A DNA stretch of 64,000 nucleotides from Bicyclus anynana (GCF_947172395.1 NC_069098.1:1171001-1235000); one strand, 5' to 3'. Counted from the stretch's first letter, positions 42,557 through 53,756 are shown. The notes: a model not told the origin generated them from the sequence alone. Made by a program: numbers and translations.

Positions 42557-43343
42557 GTTGAGATTGTTTTTTCAGTAGCAGCCTTCGCCAGATAACTGAA
42601 AAGTCTTTAAACTATTATTAACTGTGGCGATGGATTGCCACGGAGCCATATGACTGGTGACTAAAAACATAATTTCTCAAAGAAAATGCAAAAAAGATAC
42701 GCTTTTTACATATATCTCAAAGACCCTCTCTGAGGACCTTTATGACCTAACCATCACGATCCAAACTCCATAATTACCTACCCTACTTTTATTAAATGTC
42801 GATAGTATAGCCATTACAAACATTCGCTCTATCTCAACGATTAATTTAATTATCTAATTTAGTAGTTTCAAGGCAAGCTTTTAATGGCCGGGCGTTATGT
42901 GTATTGCCTGAAATCACAAACAACTATTAAAACCAGAAACTGCGCTGCGATATAACTCCTTTGTGAATTACATTTAGCATTTCCTGAAGATACCGTAAAG
43001 AGTTTATTTATTTATGTAACTTATAGCTTAATTAAACCTACTTCATAGTTTGTTCATGTAGATCGTTTATCTATTTGTATGGATTGACGGGTTATCTCCA
43101 AATTATAGTATTTTATAATTAAATCTATCCTCAGTGCTTTTCCTAGTTACAAAAAATATAATAACTTACGTGATTTTACTGGCCCGAATATCTATAAATC
43201 CCCCGATCGACTCATTATCCCATTTCATTCTCGATTATATAAACAAAAAACATTGAAATACAAAAGCTTAAAAGTATATTTTATGAATATTATGGTATGT
43301 ATTAATAAATTGAGAAGTGTAACATCTGCATATTCCTTTTCAG
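42557..43343. other. No recognised feature
   Basis: AT-rich DNA directly upstream of the candidate exon. No repeat was seen. Confidence 0.45.
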
Positions 43344-43486
43344 GTTTCATAGTCTTTGACGATATCGCCGAGCTAGGGCAGTCTCGACGCGCGCGTCCCC
43401 GTCGCCGCTTCAGTGCGGAGGCTCTGAAACGGTCACTGAAATAAGAATATAACGTGGGTTGTAGTGTTGTGTTATGTGCCAAAATG
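43344..43486 (+). promoter_or_regulatory. Candidate exon ending in ATG at a splice donor
   Basis: A splice-acceptor-like 'attccttttcag' (43332-43343) and a donor ATG/GTGAGT (GT at 43487) bracket 143 bases. The ATG at 43484-43486 has a favourable insect context (CAAAATG). The middle is GC-rich (43375-43440) and includes an initiator-like TTCAGT (A at 43412). If transcription starts there, the exon is a first exon whose coding part is just the start codon. The upstream reading frame (43253-43444) is Arg-rich but stops before the ATG. No downstream exon can be recognised, so the gene and its product are unknown. Confidence 0.35.
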
Positions 43487-43847
43487 GTGAGTTGTTTATA
43501 TCTAATTGTTGTGACAATCTATATTTATAATCTTTGACATTTTTTTTCTAGATATATTTTTATGTATTATAATGTTTGATATTAATGAATTAAGACAATT
43601 TAATTTTTATATTTAAGTACAGACGTGCGAGAGTTTTCGTTTAAAAAGTAAAAGTTTGTAATTTTTTATTTACTTTCTGTTGATGTGGATTTTTTAACGC
43701 TGAGTTGAATATATTTATAGTGGTTTATTTAGAAGTTATAACAATGCTTTCGTATTCATACAAAACTAAAGATAATAAAGATAAACATAACAAGACTATC
43801 TTTACTGTTTACTTATTACTCGTAACTATTAGTTATCTTCTACTGGC
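43487..43847. other. AT-rich, intron-like
   Basis: Low-complexity T-rich sequence after the candidate donor. No acceptor/exon pair was recognised. Confidence 0.4.
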
Positions 43848-43975
43848 TGTAACCCGCGGTTTTACCCGCGTAAATCTTGTTTTTGGGGGAATTTCTGTAA
43901 AATGACGCATTCTGTATGCTACTTCACACTAAAATTCTTTCATCCAGATTCATTATACTATAAATGACTAAACTG
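43848..43975 (-). mobile_element. Degraded Helitron-like fragment
   Basis: 'taacccgcggttttacccgc' and 'aaaattctttcatccaga' are family phrases. The terminal CTAGT is absent. Confidence 0.45.
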
Positions 43976-44069
43976 ACTTTATTTTTTTAGAAGATTAAAG
44001 GATTTATGAACCCAAAACTAGTAATAAGTGTTTTGTTACTGTGATAAGTAAGGCCAAGACCATAGTGTG

Positions 44070-44290
44070 GCACCATGGTCTTGAGCCGCATGTCTCTAAC
44101 TTCTCCTTGTTATCCGCCTTCACCGGTGCAAACCCAAGGTCCGAGTCTCAGAGGAGACGAACTTAGATAGTAATTCGGCCCATCCCTTCTGCGTGCCCCA
44201 CCAGGCGATGCTTCAGCGCTCGCCCAAATCCCCCGGAGACGTCGCTGAGGTCAGATTGAGGAGCCCACGGCACTCACACAATCAGAAAGA
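44070..44290. repeat. GC-rich dispersed repeat, second copy
   Basis: Matches 23180-23530 in 'aggtccgagtctcagaggag', 'ccaggcgatgcttcagcgct' and 'atcccccggagacgtcgctg'. It is flanked by 'gaggagcccacggcactcac'. Confidence 0.55.
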
Positions 44291-44384
44291 AATCAAAAGT
44301 GCTAATAGTCAACCCTTCCGATGACCAACCCGTATGCCAGTGTGGTGATTATCGATATTCGGTGTTACCTTAAGGTTTAAACTG

Positions 44385-44450
44385 CCTCGTTGGTCAAGGG
44401 TTTAGCCTGTGTGGCTACACACTATATCCTGGGTCGAGTTATTTAAAACT
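44385..44450 (+). mobile_element. tRNA-like SINE head fragment
   Basis: 'gcctcgttggtcaagggttt' with 'tatcctgggtcgagtt' (A- and B-box-like). No tail was seen. Confidence 0.45.
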
Positions 44451-44489
44451 GAGTGGTCGTTAAAGAATTTAACATCATGGCCCTAAGAA

Positions 44490-44600
44490 CGCCAACCCAC
44501 GTTGGCGCAGCGTGGTGGGTCTCAGGTATTATCATACAAGGAGAGACTTAGCACTGCAGTGGGCATTCAAATAGGCTGTTAATGATGACCGTCAATGGAC
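44490..44600 (+). mobile_element. LINE 3'-end-like repeat
   Basis: 'acccacgttggcgcagcgtg', 'gtctcaggtatta', 'gcactgcagtgggcatt' and 'aaataggctgttaatgatg', in the same order as the copy at 16365. Confidence 0.55.
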
Positions 44601-45209
44601 AAGCACACCAAACGGACAGAGTTTGACGGGAAAATCGTAGGAATTACATGTACTTTTAGTTCTCGTTTTATTTTCATTGATTTTCTGCATTTTAGAGTTT
44701 TATTGCATAAAGCAGAGTGCATTTTTAAGTGCACAAGTGAAGTGGAGGTAAAGCAAGAGTGTTTTGAATGATTAATTCGATTTTCTGACTGGACTCTATT
44801 AAAAGTTTTGGTAACCTTTCTTATTAAAGCATGACATGACTTGACTTAGGAGTTAGGACCGACTTTCGGACAATGGACGTTAGACTATATGTGACCACTT
44901 TTGCCCTAATAACACCAAAAATTTCATGAAAAATATATTTCTTGAGAACTGACTATATGCAACAACTATGAAGCGAAAAAGGCACACCAAACAACAGGTG
45001 GGTTATTCTGTAACGAAATTTGTATTGTAAGTGTTCGAATTCACCTCCATCTTTCTTTTTCTATAAGATCGTGTTAGACAGAGAGAGATCGAGGTGAATT
45101 TAAAACTCGCATTTGCAAAGCATCGTTGCAGAATAACCCTCCAGCCCCTAGTTAGAAGTACGTTTACATTTGTGCAATGTAATAAAATGTTACATTAAAA
45201 AAACAAAAC
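44601..45209. other. No recognised feature
   Basis: AT-rich DNA with no coding or repeat feature seen. Confidence 0.45.
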
Positions 45210-45360
45210 ATGTCTTGTGCTAATCGTAGAGATAACTAATTAGCGAGAACTCTCGTCAAGTGACGTCTCAAGAGTTCTGAATGTCACCTCATTTGCATGG
45301 AGTTATCACCGTGACGATCGCGGTTCGCGGTTAATTACGCTGTTTAAAATGTCTGTTGTG
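45210..45360. promoter_or_regulatory. Cluster of regulatory-looking motifs
   Basis: Within 65 bases lie TAATTAGC (45237, homeodomain-like), the palindrome CGAGAACTCTCG (45244-45255), TGACGTCTCA (45261, CRE-like), an inverted repeat agaactct/agagttct (45246-45277) and the octamer ATTTGCAT (45291-45298). A GC-rich patch follows ('gacgatcgcggttcgcggtt'). No repeat family matches. It may be an enhancer, but chance cannot be excluded. Confidence 0.2.
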
Positions 45361-45404
45361 TTTACAAAAAGGATGAGATTGCCTGAAATATAAGTGCTAT
45401 TATG

Positions 45405-45490
45405 TTTTTTTTTTAAATTTTTAGTTTTTCACTTTACTATGCTTGTTAACCAAGCCTAGAAGATACTTGAAATAAATGAATTTTGAACGG
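45405..45490 (+). mobile_element. LINE A-type 3'-end fragment
   Basis: 'gcttgttaaccaagcctaga' and 'tacttgaaataaatgaattt' mark the terminal piece, diverged. Confidence 0.6.
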
Positions 45491-46479
45491 CCAAGAATGC
45501 TGCCCTACCTGCCTACCTAAACGAATTTAGAAAATATTATTCCTTTTGTAAAAAAATAATAGGAAACAATTAGAAACATTTAAATTTTTTTTATTTTTTT
45601 TTATTGAGAAATGTATTATTTCTCAAAAAAAAATTAAAAAAATGGTACTTATCTATACAATAAGATTAAACTAACTTATCCTAATAACTATACCAATCAT
45701 GCACACTTGCGCACAAGTCTAGGCAACTAGCCGCGGTGAAATGATTCAAAGGAATTTTTTGGCCCAAAGGTCTCAACCGCAAAAGGAACAAATATGTAAA
45801 TCTCAGTCAGAAAAGCGTACTAGTACCACTTACCGGTTTCAGCATTTTCTGCTACCGATCTTGATTCTGTCTCCCTAATATGACACGGTGCTGATGTGTC
45901 AATGCATGTAGCGTCCCACATTAGATGGCCCTTTTTATTTTCCAGGGAACCAGACTAACTTTTCCTTATGCGTATGCCGCCATTATAAGATAGAATAATT
46001 AAATCTCTATAGAGTAACATATTTTTTAATTATCTCTATTTCCATTTTAAATATACATTTCAATAGCTGCAATTAATATTATGATCTGTAAAATCCTAAA
46101 AATATAACAGGTATTTGAGTTTTGAGTGTATATGTTGTTCATTTTAGGACCACTAGTATATTTTTAGAAGCACTTTATTATAAAAAAATCAACTTGTTGG
46201 CCAGAAACAGGCTCAAATAGTCTTTGTTCTAAGTTTTGTAATATAAATGTCACCCTGACAGGCTCCTTTGAAGCTCAAAGCAAAACTACCCAACCCCGGC
46301 GGCTATACAAATGGCATTAGAAGAACAAACTTACGACCCCCGAGGCGTGTGTGTGTGTGTAAAAGGAAACGCAAATGACTTACAAACACAATTAAAATGT
46401 TTCTCTTTAAGCACTTGATCTTTAAATAAGTTAAAATATATTTTTTTAAAACCTTGACAGTCATTAATAGCTTATAAGC
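45491..46479. other. No recognised feature
   Basis: AT-rich DNA with a (GT)n microsatellite at 46341-46358. No gene or RNA was seen. Confidence 0.5.
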
Positions 46480-46688
46480 CAGTGATATTAGAAGAAAAAA
46501 GAGGTAGATAGGTTACATAAACCACATTTAATGTTTCCAAATGGCACGCAAAAATATTTCAGCGGCGTTATCAACGGCGCGATGTCAGTGCGGCGACTGA
46601 GCTCAGGTTTGCTAATTAGCAAAGTTTTAACGTGCCACTTGCAGTCTGCGTACATCCTATCTACCTCTTTTTCCTTCTAACATCATTG
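46480..46688. mobile_element. 209-bp hAT-type MITE, 8-bp duplication
   Basis: Terminal inverted repeats of about 35 bases start CAGTGATATTAGAAG and, opposite, CAATGATGTTAGAAGG. They are flanked by ttataagc at 46472-46479 and 46689-46696. An 8-bp duplication with CAG-type ends is the hAT signature. The core (46560-46615) is CpG-rich, unlike the AT-rich flanks. Non-coding. Confidence 0.85.
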
Positions 46689-46696
46689 TTATAAGC

Positions 46697-47254
46697 AATA
46701 TTAACTAAACCGCCAATATTTTCCCGTCTTTAATATTATTAAAAATTATATCTGTTGACATTTTTGTATACGACTCAAATATAGCATCTGACTATACCTT
46801 ATATAAATGGCTAGAATAAGAATTTTTATGTCCGAAATTCTTATTTAATTGAAAATCGAGTATTTCTCCAGTTTGGCTTATCGGATCGTCATCTAATATA
46901 GACGATGTTCGATTTAAAACATGAGGTAAACATACATACAAAGTCTTTTCTTTTTGCGATCATGTAAAATTGTTTAAAATTATATCAAAATCGTCATTTT
47001 GCGTAAAGTTACATTACATAGTTACGTACCTTCCTGTAGTTTTGGCAGTAGCAAGTAGTAGTATTATTTTGAGGAAAAATCGTTGAATTAACCATGCTAG
47101 ATAATTGCGACAGACACTTCAAACTTAAAACACCCCTCTTTCTTACGTCGGGAGCTAATAAGACAGAAAACGCCAAATGCATTAACTAATTAACAAGACA
47201 GAAATAGACTTGCGTACAAAGAATAGGTAAGAATGTCCACTTAGCAACACATTA
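46697..47254. other. No recognised feature
   Basis: AT-rich DNA with no gene or repeat recognised. Confidence 0.5.
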
Positions 47255-47345
47255 GTGCCGGGTGCTGCAAATGACAATGGGCGCTGGTGATCACTTAACA
47301 TTAGGTGGTATGCTCGTTTGCTCACCATTTAAGCGATAAATTACT
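47255..47345. repeat. Worn dispersed repeat tail
   Basis: 'gcgctggtgatcacttaaca' and 'aggtggtatgctcgtttgct' resemble a common lepidopteran element end, similar to the stretch at 13547. The class is unclear. Confidence 0.4.
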
Positions 47346-47394
47346 ATTTTTAAATAGAATTTCTGCAGCATGTTGAACCTAGGAATGTACAAAT

Positions 47395-47700
47395 TATCTA
47401 ATTACCTACTGGCTCTTTATCTTGCCTTCCTAACCCGTGGCTGAGTCAAACAAGCCAGATATTTAGAAAAGTGCTTGTTAACTCTTTCATTGCCAAGCCA
47501 AAATCTTAGAATTACGAAAATGGCCGATGTGCTATATATATAGCTCGCACAAGATTTTCAGGGACCACCACGCGACGTCGCGTTACCGGTCGTAGCGTAA
47601 AAGGCCGATTAACGCGACGTCGCATGGTGTGACATTGAACGTGTTGACTAAGCTTACTTGAAATAAATAAATTTGGAATTTTCCTATTTGAATTTGAATT
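47395..47700 (+). mobile_element. LINE A-type 3' end with an insertion
   Basis: It opens with 'cttgccttcctaacccgtgg' and 'agaaaagtgcttgttaac'. After the insertion described next it resumes with 'taagcttacttgaaataaat' and the TTTGAATTTGAATT tail. Confidence 0.65.
47480..47648. mobile_element. TTAA-type MITE-like insertion
   Basis: About 165 bases inside the LINE tail. The left end is TTAACTCTTTCATTGCC and the right end reads TTGAC on the same line with an imperfect inverted counterpart. Inside is a near-perfect 19-bp inverted repeat (47567-47585 with 47610-47628) built on CGCGACGTCGCG. A piggyBac-like origin (TTAA target) is possible but one TTAA is mutated. Confidence 0.55.
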
Positions 47701-48368
47701 AAACAAGCCTTTTTAAATGTCATCAATAATGGCCGGAACTGATGGTTTACGTTCTCTATGACGTGTGACCAATTTTCCGAGTCTTATGAGAATTTTCGAT
47801 ATAAATGAACTCTCTCTACTGACTTGAGATTTTATGATAAAAATAACGCAATCTGCCGTACTACAAAAGTAAATTTAAATTATAATTACATGATTAAAAA
47901 TAACCTACTAATGTTTTATCATTGTCGAAAAAAACTATTAAAAATCGGAAGTAAAGTCATTGAAGCACGGAAATAGTTGTTTGGCTTTATCTTTACGAGC
48001 ACGATGAATGATTCGCGGTATCTAGTTAAACATAAGTCCGTGAATGAACTTCCAAAAGATCAAAAGGGTCATGTAGGAGTTTGTATTCAGAAAGTAATTA
48101 GCAAAGTAATCAAAGTGTCTGCGTCTTAATAATTAATTATACTTAATTATTCTGTAAGACAACACTCGCTTGAAAGGAAAGTGGAAACCAGAGTGTAATC
48201 ACTTCCAGCGCTTTATTTACATTTTATTTAATTATTTTCGTTCTTGACTTCGCTGGTGTTTTCAGAGTCACTTTCAATCTCCTTGATGTAATATTAATTT
48301 TGCGACATTATTACATCATCACAATTTTCGCCATATCTCCTGCTTTTACCTTTGAAAGAGAATAATAA
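47701..48368. other. No recognised feature
   Basis: AT-rich DNA, nothing recognised. Confidence 0.5.
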
Positions 48369-48690
48369 CTAGCTGACACGGAAACCTTGTTCTGCCTTAT
48401 CGCTATTAAAAACAGGCGTTGATCTTAAAATGGCGAAATTTTGAAGTTGTATATCGACGGTGGAAGGGCAAAGTGTATTAACCGCCACTTTAAGCGATAT
48501 TGAGTTATATATTGTATTTCGCAATGCTAAAATTACATAAAAACTAAAAAAAATATTTAGGGGTGGGTTACCCTTATCATTTAGGGGTATAATATATAAA
48601 TGTTTACTGATTCTCAGATATACCAAATACGCACAAAATTTTCGTATAAATCAATTAGGCCATTTCGAAGGAGTTTGGGGTGACTTGGGA
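48369..48690 (-). mobile_element. Helitron-like element, second subfamily
   Basis: Minus-strand 3' end ACTAGCTGACACGG (48369 side). The body has 'ggggtgggttacccttatca', 'gattctcagatataccaaat' and 'tttcgaaggagtttggggtg'. It differs from the Lep1-type copies. The frame at 48369-48626 is not a gene. Confidence 0.6.
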
Positions 48691-48839
48691 TATTATTTCA
48701 ACTGTTTCATGACGTCACGTTAACATATCTTTTACCAAACGGCGCGTTTGACAAAATTAATAGTTAACAATAAATTTGATGTTTAGTACATTAAGTAACA
48801 TTGTGACGTCATAAAATGGACGACAAATTTTTTTAGATT

Positions 48840-49170
48840 TTTTTTTCTGTCTGTCTGTCCGTGTTTTTTGTTACTCGGGCATAACGCTGAAACTACTATA
48901 TGAATTCAAATGAAACTTGGCACGATTTAACAAGGATACTTTTTATTGCGAAAATAAAATAAGAATGGGGTGAAATAGGAGTTGAAAGTTTGTATGGAGA
49001 GTCCTTCATTTTTAGAGTTACAGTTTTAGAAATTTGTTCACGAATCATAAAAAAAATACAAAATGTAATGGGATTCAAAAATTTTTTGAATTCAAACTCT
49101 AAAGTGTTGAAATAGGGCTTCAAAATTTTCATTGATTTCTACGCGGACGAAGTCGTGGGTGTCCGCTAGT
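48840..49170 (+). mobile_element. Helitron-like element, third subfamily
   Basis: It ends 'acgaagtcgtgggtgtccgctagt' (49147-49170). The 5' portion includes 'tctgtctgtctgtccgtg' and 'ataacgctgaaactactata'. The 78-codon minus-strand frame inside is spurious. Confidence 0.7.
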
Positions 49171-49629
49171 AGTAAATAAACATAGATCCAACCACAAGTT
49201 TTGTTTGTGACGTAGTCATTCAGTTAATGCAGGTATTATGCACACCCGCAAACCGAAGTAGGTGAGAGCGAACCACCAAAAAGAATACATTAATACAGCC
49301 GCTACCGACACGGCTATTGTTACCGCTTTTTCTGCTCTATTCCTTTTGAAAACACCAGTTTTATTTGGAAACGGATAAGAAACGTGATTATTTTCTTGTA
49401 CCGAGACAAGATGTTGTAAATTGAATTCTTAGTCAAGTTTATCCTTATATTATTAATGTAAAGTATTTTTTTTTTCATAGTCATGTAGTGATTAATTATT
49501 TATTAATATGGAAATATTAATTGCTGAGGTTACTGGTATTTAATAAATAACAAAACAATAGTTAATTATTTATTATTTACAATAATATTTCTTTTATTCT
49601 ATGTCAAGACTGCGATCTTATCTGGACCT
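49171..49629. other. No recognised feature
   Basis: AT-rich DNA, nothing recognised. Confidence 0.45.
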
Positions 49630-49862
49630 GTGGCACGTCGATTCTCTTTCTACAAACGCTAACGCTTAGAAAACGAAAAAAATGTATCATACAAAGCAAT
49701 TCATATAATTCCGACTATCCATGTAACACACGCCTTTATCTATCCTTGCATTTTAAAATTTTAAAGTTTGGCTACGTCATAATTGTAATGATGCGTATGT
49801 TTACAAAAGAAACATTATTTACTCCGAAAATAATAATTTTTAAACACATGTTCTTTGGACAT
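49630..49862 (-). repeat. Repeat R copy 2 joined to a GTGGCACG end
   Basis: 'gtggcacgtcgattctcttt' (49630) is the end of the MITE at 58925-59110. It runs directly into the minus-strand copy of repeat R (49683-49862; compare 39680-39995). So R appears to be interior sequence of a larger element of which the MITE is a deletion derivative. Confidence 0.6.
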
Positions 49863-49974
49863 GTTTAATTAATTTTCGGTAAATAATATAACCCCAGAGA
49901 TATGAAAAATATTCCCCAGCATCCTGTATATTTAGACATAAACTTTCTATTGTTAGCAATTTTCACTCTTTATT

Positions 49975-50140
49975 TTTTTTTTTACAAGTCAGCCCTTGAC
50001 TACAATCTCACGTAAGTAAGTGATGATGCAGTCTAAGATGGAAGCGGGCTAACTTGTTAGGAGGAGGATGAAAATCCACACCCCTTTTCGGTTTCTACAC
50101 GGCATCGTACCGGAACGCTAAATCGGTTGGCGGTACGTCT
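49975..50140 (-). mobile_element. SINE B, 3' half
   Basis: A poly-T run (49974-49982, the A tail), 'aagtcagcccttgactacaa', 'gaagcgggctaacttgttag' and 'gtttctacacggcatcgtac'. Confidence 0.85.
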
Positions 50141-50487
50141 CACTCTATATGTATCAATCACACAGTCAATAATCCCAACTAAATATTCACCAAGTATGGT
50201 ATGCCCAAGAATCGAACCCGGCATAGTTTCAAAGCGACAAACAAATTAAAAGCAGTAAGTACACGAGCGCCGCAGTGTATAAGGAAAGTTCTCTACAGTC
50301 TCATATCAAATCTAAAGTCACACAAACTTTGTCAATTACTACTTGTGTACAGTTGGCTTGATTTCTGAATATGGTGGCCCGTGTGTGTTCTAGTTATAGT
50401 ATAAGAGAAAGAGAGCATGGGAACGGCTTGTATAACGGTTTTGACACGTTAATTTAATGACATCTATGGCCCAGTAGAAAATATTAT

Positions 50488-50675
50488 TAACCCATATTTG
50501 GCCCACTGAAAAGCTCGAGTCTCCTCTCAGGATGAGGAGAGGTTAGGTCAATAGTCCACCACGCTGGCCCAACACGGATTGGGAGAACTTTACACACGCA
50601 GAGAATTAAGAAAATTCTCTGGTATGCAGGTTTCCTCACGATGTTTTTCGTTCACCGTTTGAGACACGTGAAAAG
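50488..50675 (-). mobile_element. SINE A body without head
   Basis: It begins 'taacccatatttggcccact', contains 'gcagagaattaagaaaattc' and ends near 'gacacgtgaaaag'. Confidence 0.85.
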
Positions 50676-51587
50676 CGCCAATATGACATTACTGCATTAA
50701 TCAGAGGCGAAAGTGTTACGAGTAATCCTCGTAAGCCTGTAATTACACCATACAACCATGTCCCTCACACTGGAAAACAGCAGAGCTGCTTACTAAATAC
50801 ACCGCTCAAACATCCCGATGACGCCGCTGAGGTCCAATTAAGGAGCCACCTGAAAAAAAAAATCAGAACCAGTTGAAACGACCTTAAATCAGTGCGTAAG
50901 CAAACGAACCTGGATTCAGCAATGCTTGACGTCAGACATAGGCTTGGCTTTAGCACTTTCAAGGATAACTGTCGTAAAGAGATACTAAGTAAAGTACTAT
51001 TCACCCCGTACAGTTAAGGGAAGCTTCTATCGCAGTATTTTCAATGAAACCGTCAATTTGCCCGTCTCGCTCTATATCATTAGCGGCAACTATCATTAAT
51101 CTCCAGAGTGTCATATCAAGGTTGGCGAAATTAGGGTTCGTCTCTGAAAGAATCATCATTCTTTTATTTACGACCTTATCCCTTACACGTTACGTATTCA
51201 ATTAGATTGGCTCACCTGGCCACTATTTTAGATTACTTCACAGACTCGGTCGTCAGAAAACGAACTGTGTTAGTTTGAAATAAAGTTGAGTTTCCTTTGT
51301 CACGTTAAACGACGTAGAGGGAGGCTCGCTAGGCCAGATAACCTTAATAGTGACATAGTTCAAGAAAATTACACGTGCTTCTAGAAAAAAGGTTAGGTAT
51401 TAAGGTTTCCGTCGATCCAAATCATTCTATTTGCTTTTTATTATTAACTAAGAATCATTCATCATCATGTATGTATGTGTGTATTTATGTATGTATGTAG
51501 TTAAGTATAATCTGTTTGTATTATTATTGTGTATTATTGCATATTATTTATGTATTTAAATTACTTAACTTTGTCTTATTTTTTGTA
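50676..51587. other. Mixed DNA, no gene recognised
   Basis: It includes a piece of the GC-rich repeat (50795-50860: 'tgacgccgctgaggtccaat') and a (ATGT)n microsatellite (51469-51502). A 79-codon minus-strand frame (50765-51004) covers the repeat piece and is not a gene. Confidence 0.5.
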
Positions 51588-51715
51588 TATAAATATAGCC
51601 TATAGCACCCGGTGATATAGTGTAGCTTCCCGACAGTGAAATAATTTTTCAAATCGGTTAATTACTTTCGGAGCCTACCTATTCAATGCAAACAAACAAA
51701 CACTTTATAATATTA
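51588..51715 (-). mobile_element. Helitron-like 5' fragment
   Basis: 'atagcctatagcacccggtg', 'tttcaaatcggttaattact' and 'cactttataatattagtag' mark the 5' portion. The 3' end is missing. Confidence 0.7.
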
Positions 51716-52239
51716 GTAGAAGTACAATTTTAACTTTAACGGCGTGTTTTGAAAAGTTGTCACGGCATTATTTCTAGTATTATGCCAAGGACAAATATAA
51801 AAAAAAAATACACTTTACTAGGTTGGTTACTAACTACAGACCAAACACCATAGCCTATCGTATATACCGTATATAATGTACCTACTTACCCATGGCCTTA
51901 CCAATGTCTAGCATATATAGGCTCTTTTTTTAACAACAAACATAGACACAACAAAATATATATTTTACCTTTTTTACAATCTACCTTTTTATTACTGGCC
52001 ACCAAAAAACGCAACAAGAAGTCTGAATTCTCTTATAGCGTGGCCTTGATGATTTATTTCAATTCTTGGTTTATGAGTTTGGAGTGTGCCAAGTGGGTGT
52101 ATTGGTCGGTGTAAAAATAAAACTGTTTATTTGACGACAGTATGGTTTTGATAACGTTTTTAAATAACCGCAAACTCCAAAGATTATTAAAATTGTCGGT
52201 TATTCAGGGTTCTGTATTACATTAAAAAAACGGAACCCT
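51716..52239. other. No recognised feature
   Basis: AT-rich DNA, nothing recognised. Confidence 0.5.
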
Positions 52240-52436
52240 TATCTGATGGAAAGTGATGATGTAATCTAAGATGGAAGCGGGCTAACTTATTAGGAGGAGG
52301 ATGAAAATCCACACTGATTTCGGTTTCTACACGACATCGTACCGGAACGCTAAATCGCTTGGCGGTACATTTTTGTCGGTAGGGTGGTAACTAGCCACGG
52401 CCGAAGCCTCCCACCAGCTAGACCTGGACGTCTGGA
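52240..52436 (-). mobile_element. SINE B, head truncated
   Basis: 'ggaaagtgatgatgtaatct', 'taaatcgcttggcggtacat', 'gtagggtggtaactagccac' and 'gcctcccaccagctagacct'. It covers all but the tRNA-like head. Confidence 0.85.
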
Positions 52437-52891
52437 CCTCGTTGGGCGAGTTCAACTCGCACTTGTCTGGTTTTAACCTTCACCTGTTACATGGTTCTCC
52501 ACTTCACCATTTTACTACCCGACCCAAGACCCAACCCCATGATCAAAACAGACAACAACGAGGCAAAAATTTGTAAAATACAATGCTTATGTACTCTTTT
52601 ATTAAGTGAATGTAAGTAGGTATAAAAATTCTACTTAAAACCTTACTTATCTTCACGGTTTACGACCACAATTAACTCCGCAAATTGAGACAATACTTTA
52701 GTCATAGCATGTTGGCCCAATGTTCATACAAATGTTGGCCTAAACGTTGACTAAATATTGGGCCAAGAGTTCGCTTCATACAACATCCAGGGCTCAATTA
52801 TTGGGATCCCCGTACATTGGAAGCCAAGTCAAGCGAGAATTTAATTTTCCTCGTAATAATATTATCTACTCCACTTTCAACTAAATTTAGG
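52437..52891. other. No recognised feature
   Basis: It includes a small inverted repeat 'ttggcccaat'/'attgggccaa' (about 52711 and 52756). No gene. Confidence 0.4.
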
Positions 52892-52952
52892 CTACGAGTA
52901 CCTCGTACCTACGAGTACCTCGTACCTACGAGTACCTCGTACCTACGAGTAC
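52892..52952 (+). repeat. 17-bp minisatellite, 3.6 copies
   Basis: The unit ctacgagtacctcgtac is perfectly repeated (52892-52908, 52909-52925, 52926-52942 and a partial). Within each unit 'acgag' and 'ctcgt' are complementary. Confidence 0.95.
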
Positions 52953-53055
52953 ATTCCGATTCTGTGCCTTCGAATTTTGATGCATAAATAATATATTAAA
53001 TATACAAGCTTTTCCTCTCTGTTTTGGTTATATTCCACTTTATATGTATAGCTAG

Positions 53056-53275
53056 TCTCTACTAATATTATAAAGAGGAAAGATTTGTTTGTATGTTTGT
53101 TTGTTTGCTTTGAATAGCCTCTGAAACTACTCATTCGATTTGAAAAGTTCTTCCACTGTTGGGAAGCTAAATGTAGCTTTCCAACAAACAGAAAGAATTT
53201 TTGTTGGGATAATGATCTCAGAGTACTATTAGGCTATATATTTCACGCGGGTGAAACCGCGCGAAGTCTGCTAGT
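53056..53275 (+). mobile_element. Helitron-like element (complete)
   Basis: About 220 bp from TCTCTACTAATATTATAAAG to 'gaaaccgcgcgaagtctgctagt'. It contains a (TGTT)n-like stretch and a self-complementary piece ('ttgggaagctaaatg' with 'tagctttccaa'). Confidence 0.88.
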
Positions 53276-53756
53276 TGTTAGATAAAAATGTACCTCACTG
53301 TTTTATTTCCTGATACTGCTTATGCAGATTGCTGTCAAGTCGTATAGTAATCGAATAAAAATGAGCATAATAATCCCATCATAACCGAGTGTGGGTAACA
53401 ATAAAATTAAATGTAAGTATTGTTATTTTCCGCAATAAACGCTAATGCGGCATTGTCATGAGAGAGGGCACGTACGGATACGGTGTACCGTTTACCTACA
53501 TAGTGGATACAGGCTCCGGGGAATTATACCGCGCAGCTGAGGTTTCCAACTTCTTTACACAATCTGTTGTTAATGTGGACTAGGTACTTTTTATAGTAAT
53601 ACTTGAAATAACCTAATGGTAAGTGTAAAACCATTTAAAACTTAAAGTAGACAAATATTTTGAGCAAGCTTTCTAAAAACTCCTTCTTTTCCAATGACGA
53701 GTTAGGCCTCTTCTTCGATGTCATCGTGTTTACTTGGAAGTGCTATAAGTTTATTT
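53276..53756. other. No recognised feature
   Basis: AT-rich DNA, nothing recognised. Confidence 0.5.

Noticed and set aside
43253..43444. 63-codon Arg-rich frame as a gene
   Set aside because: It ends before the better-supported ATG and has no domain. The Arg richness follows from GC composition.
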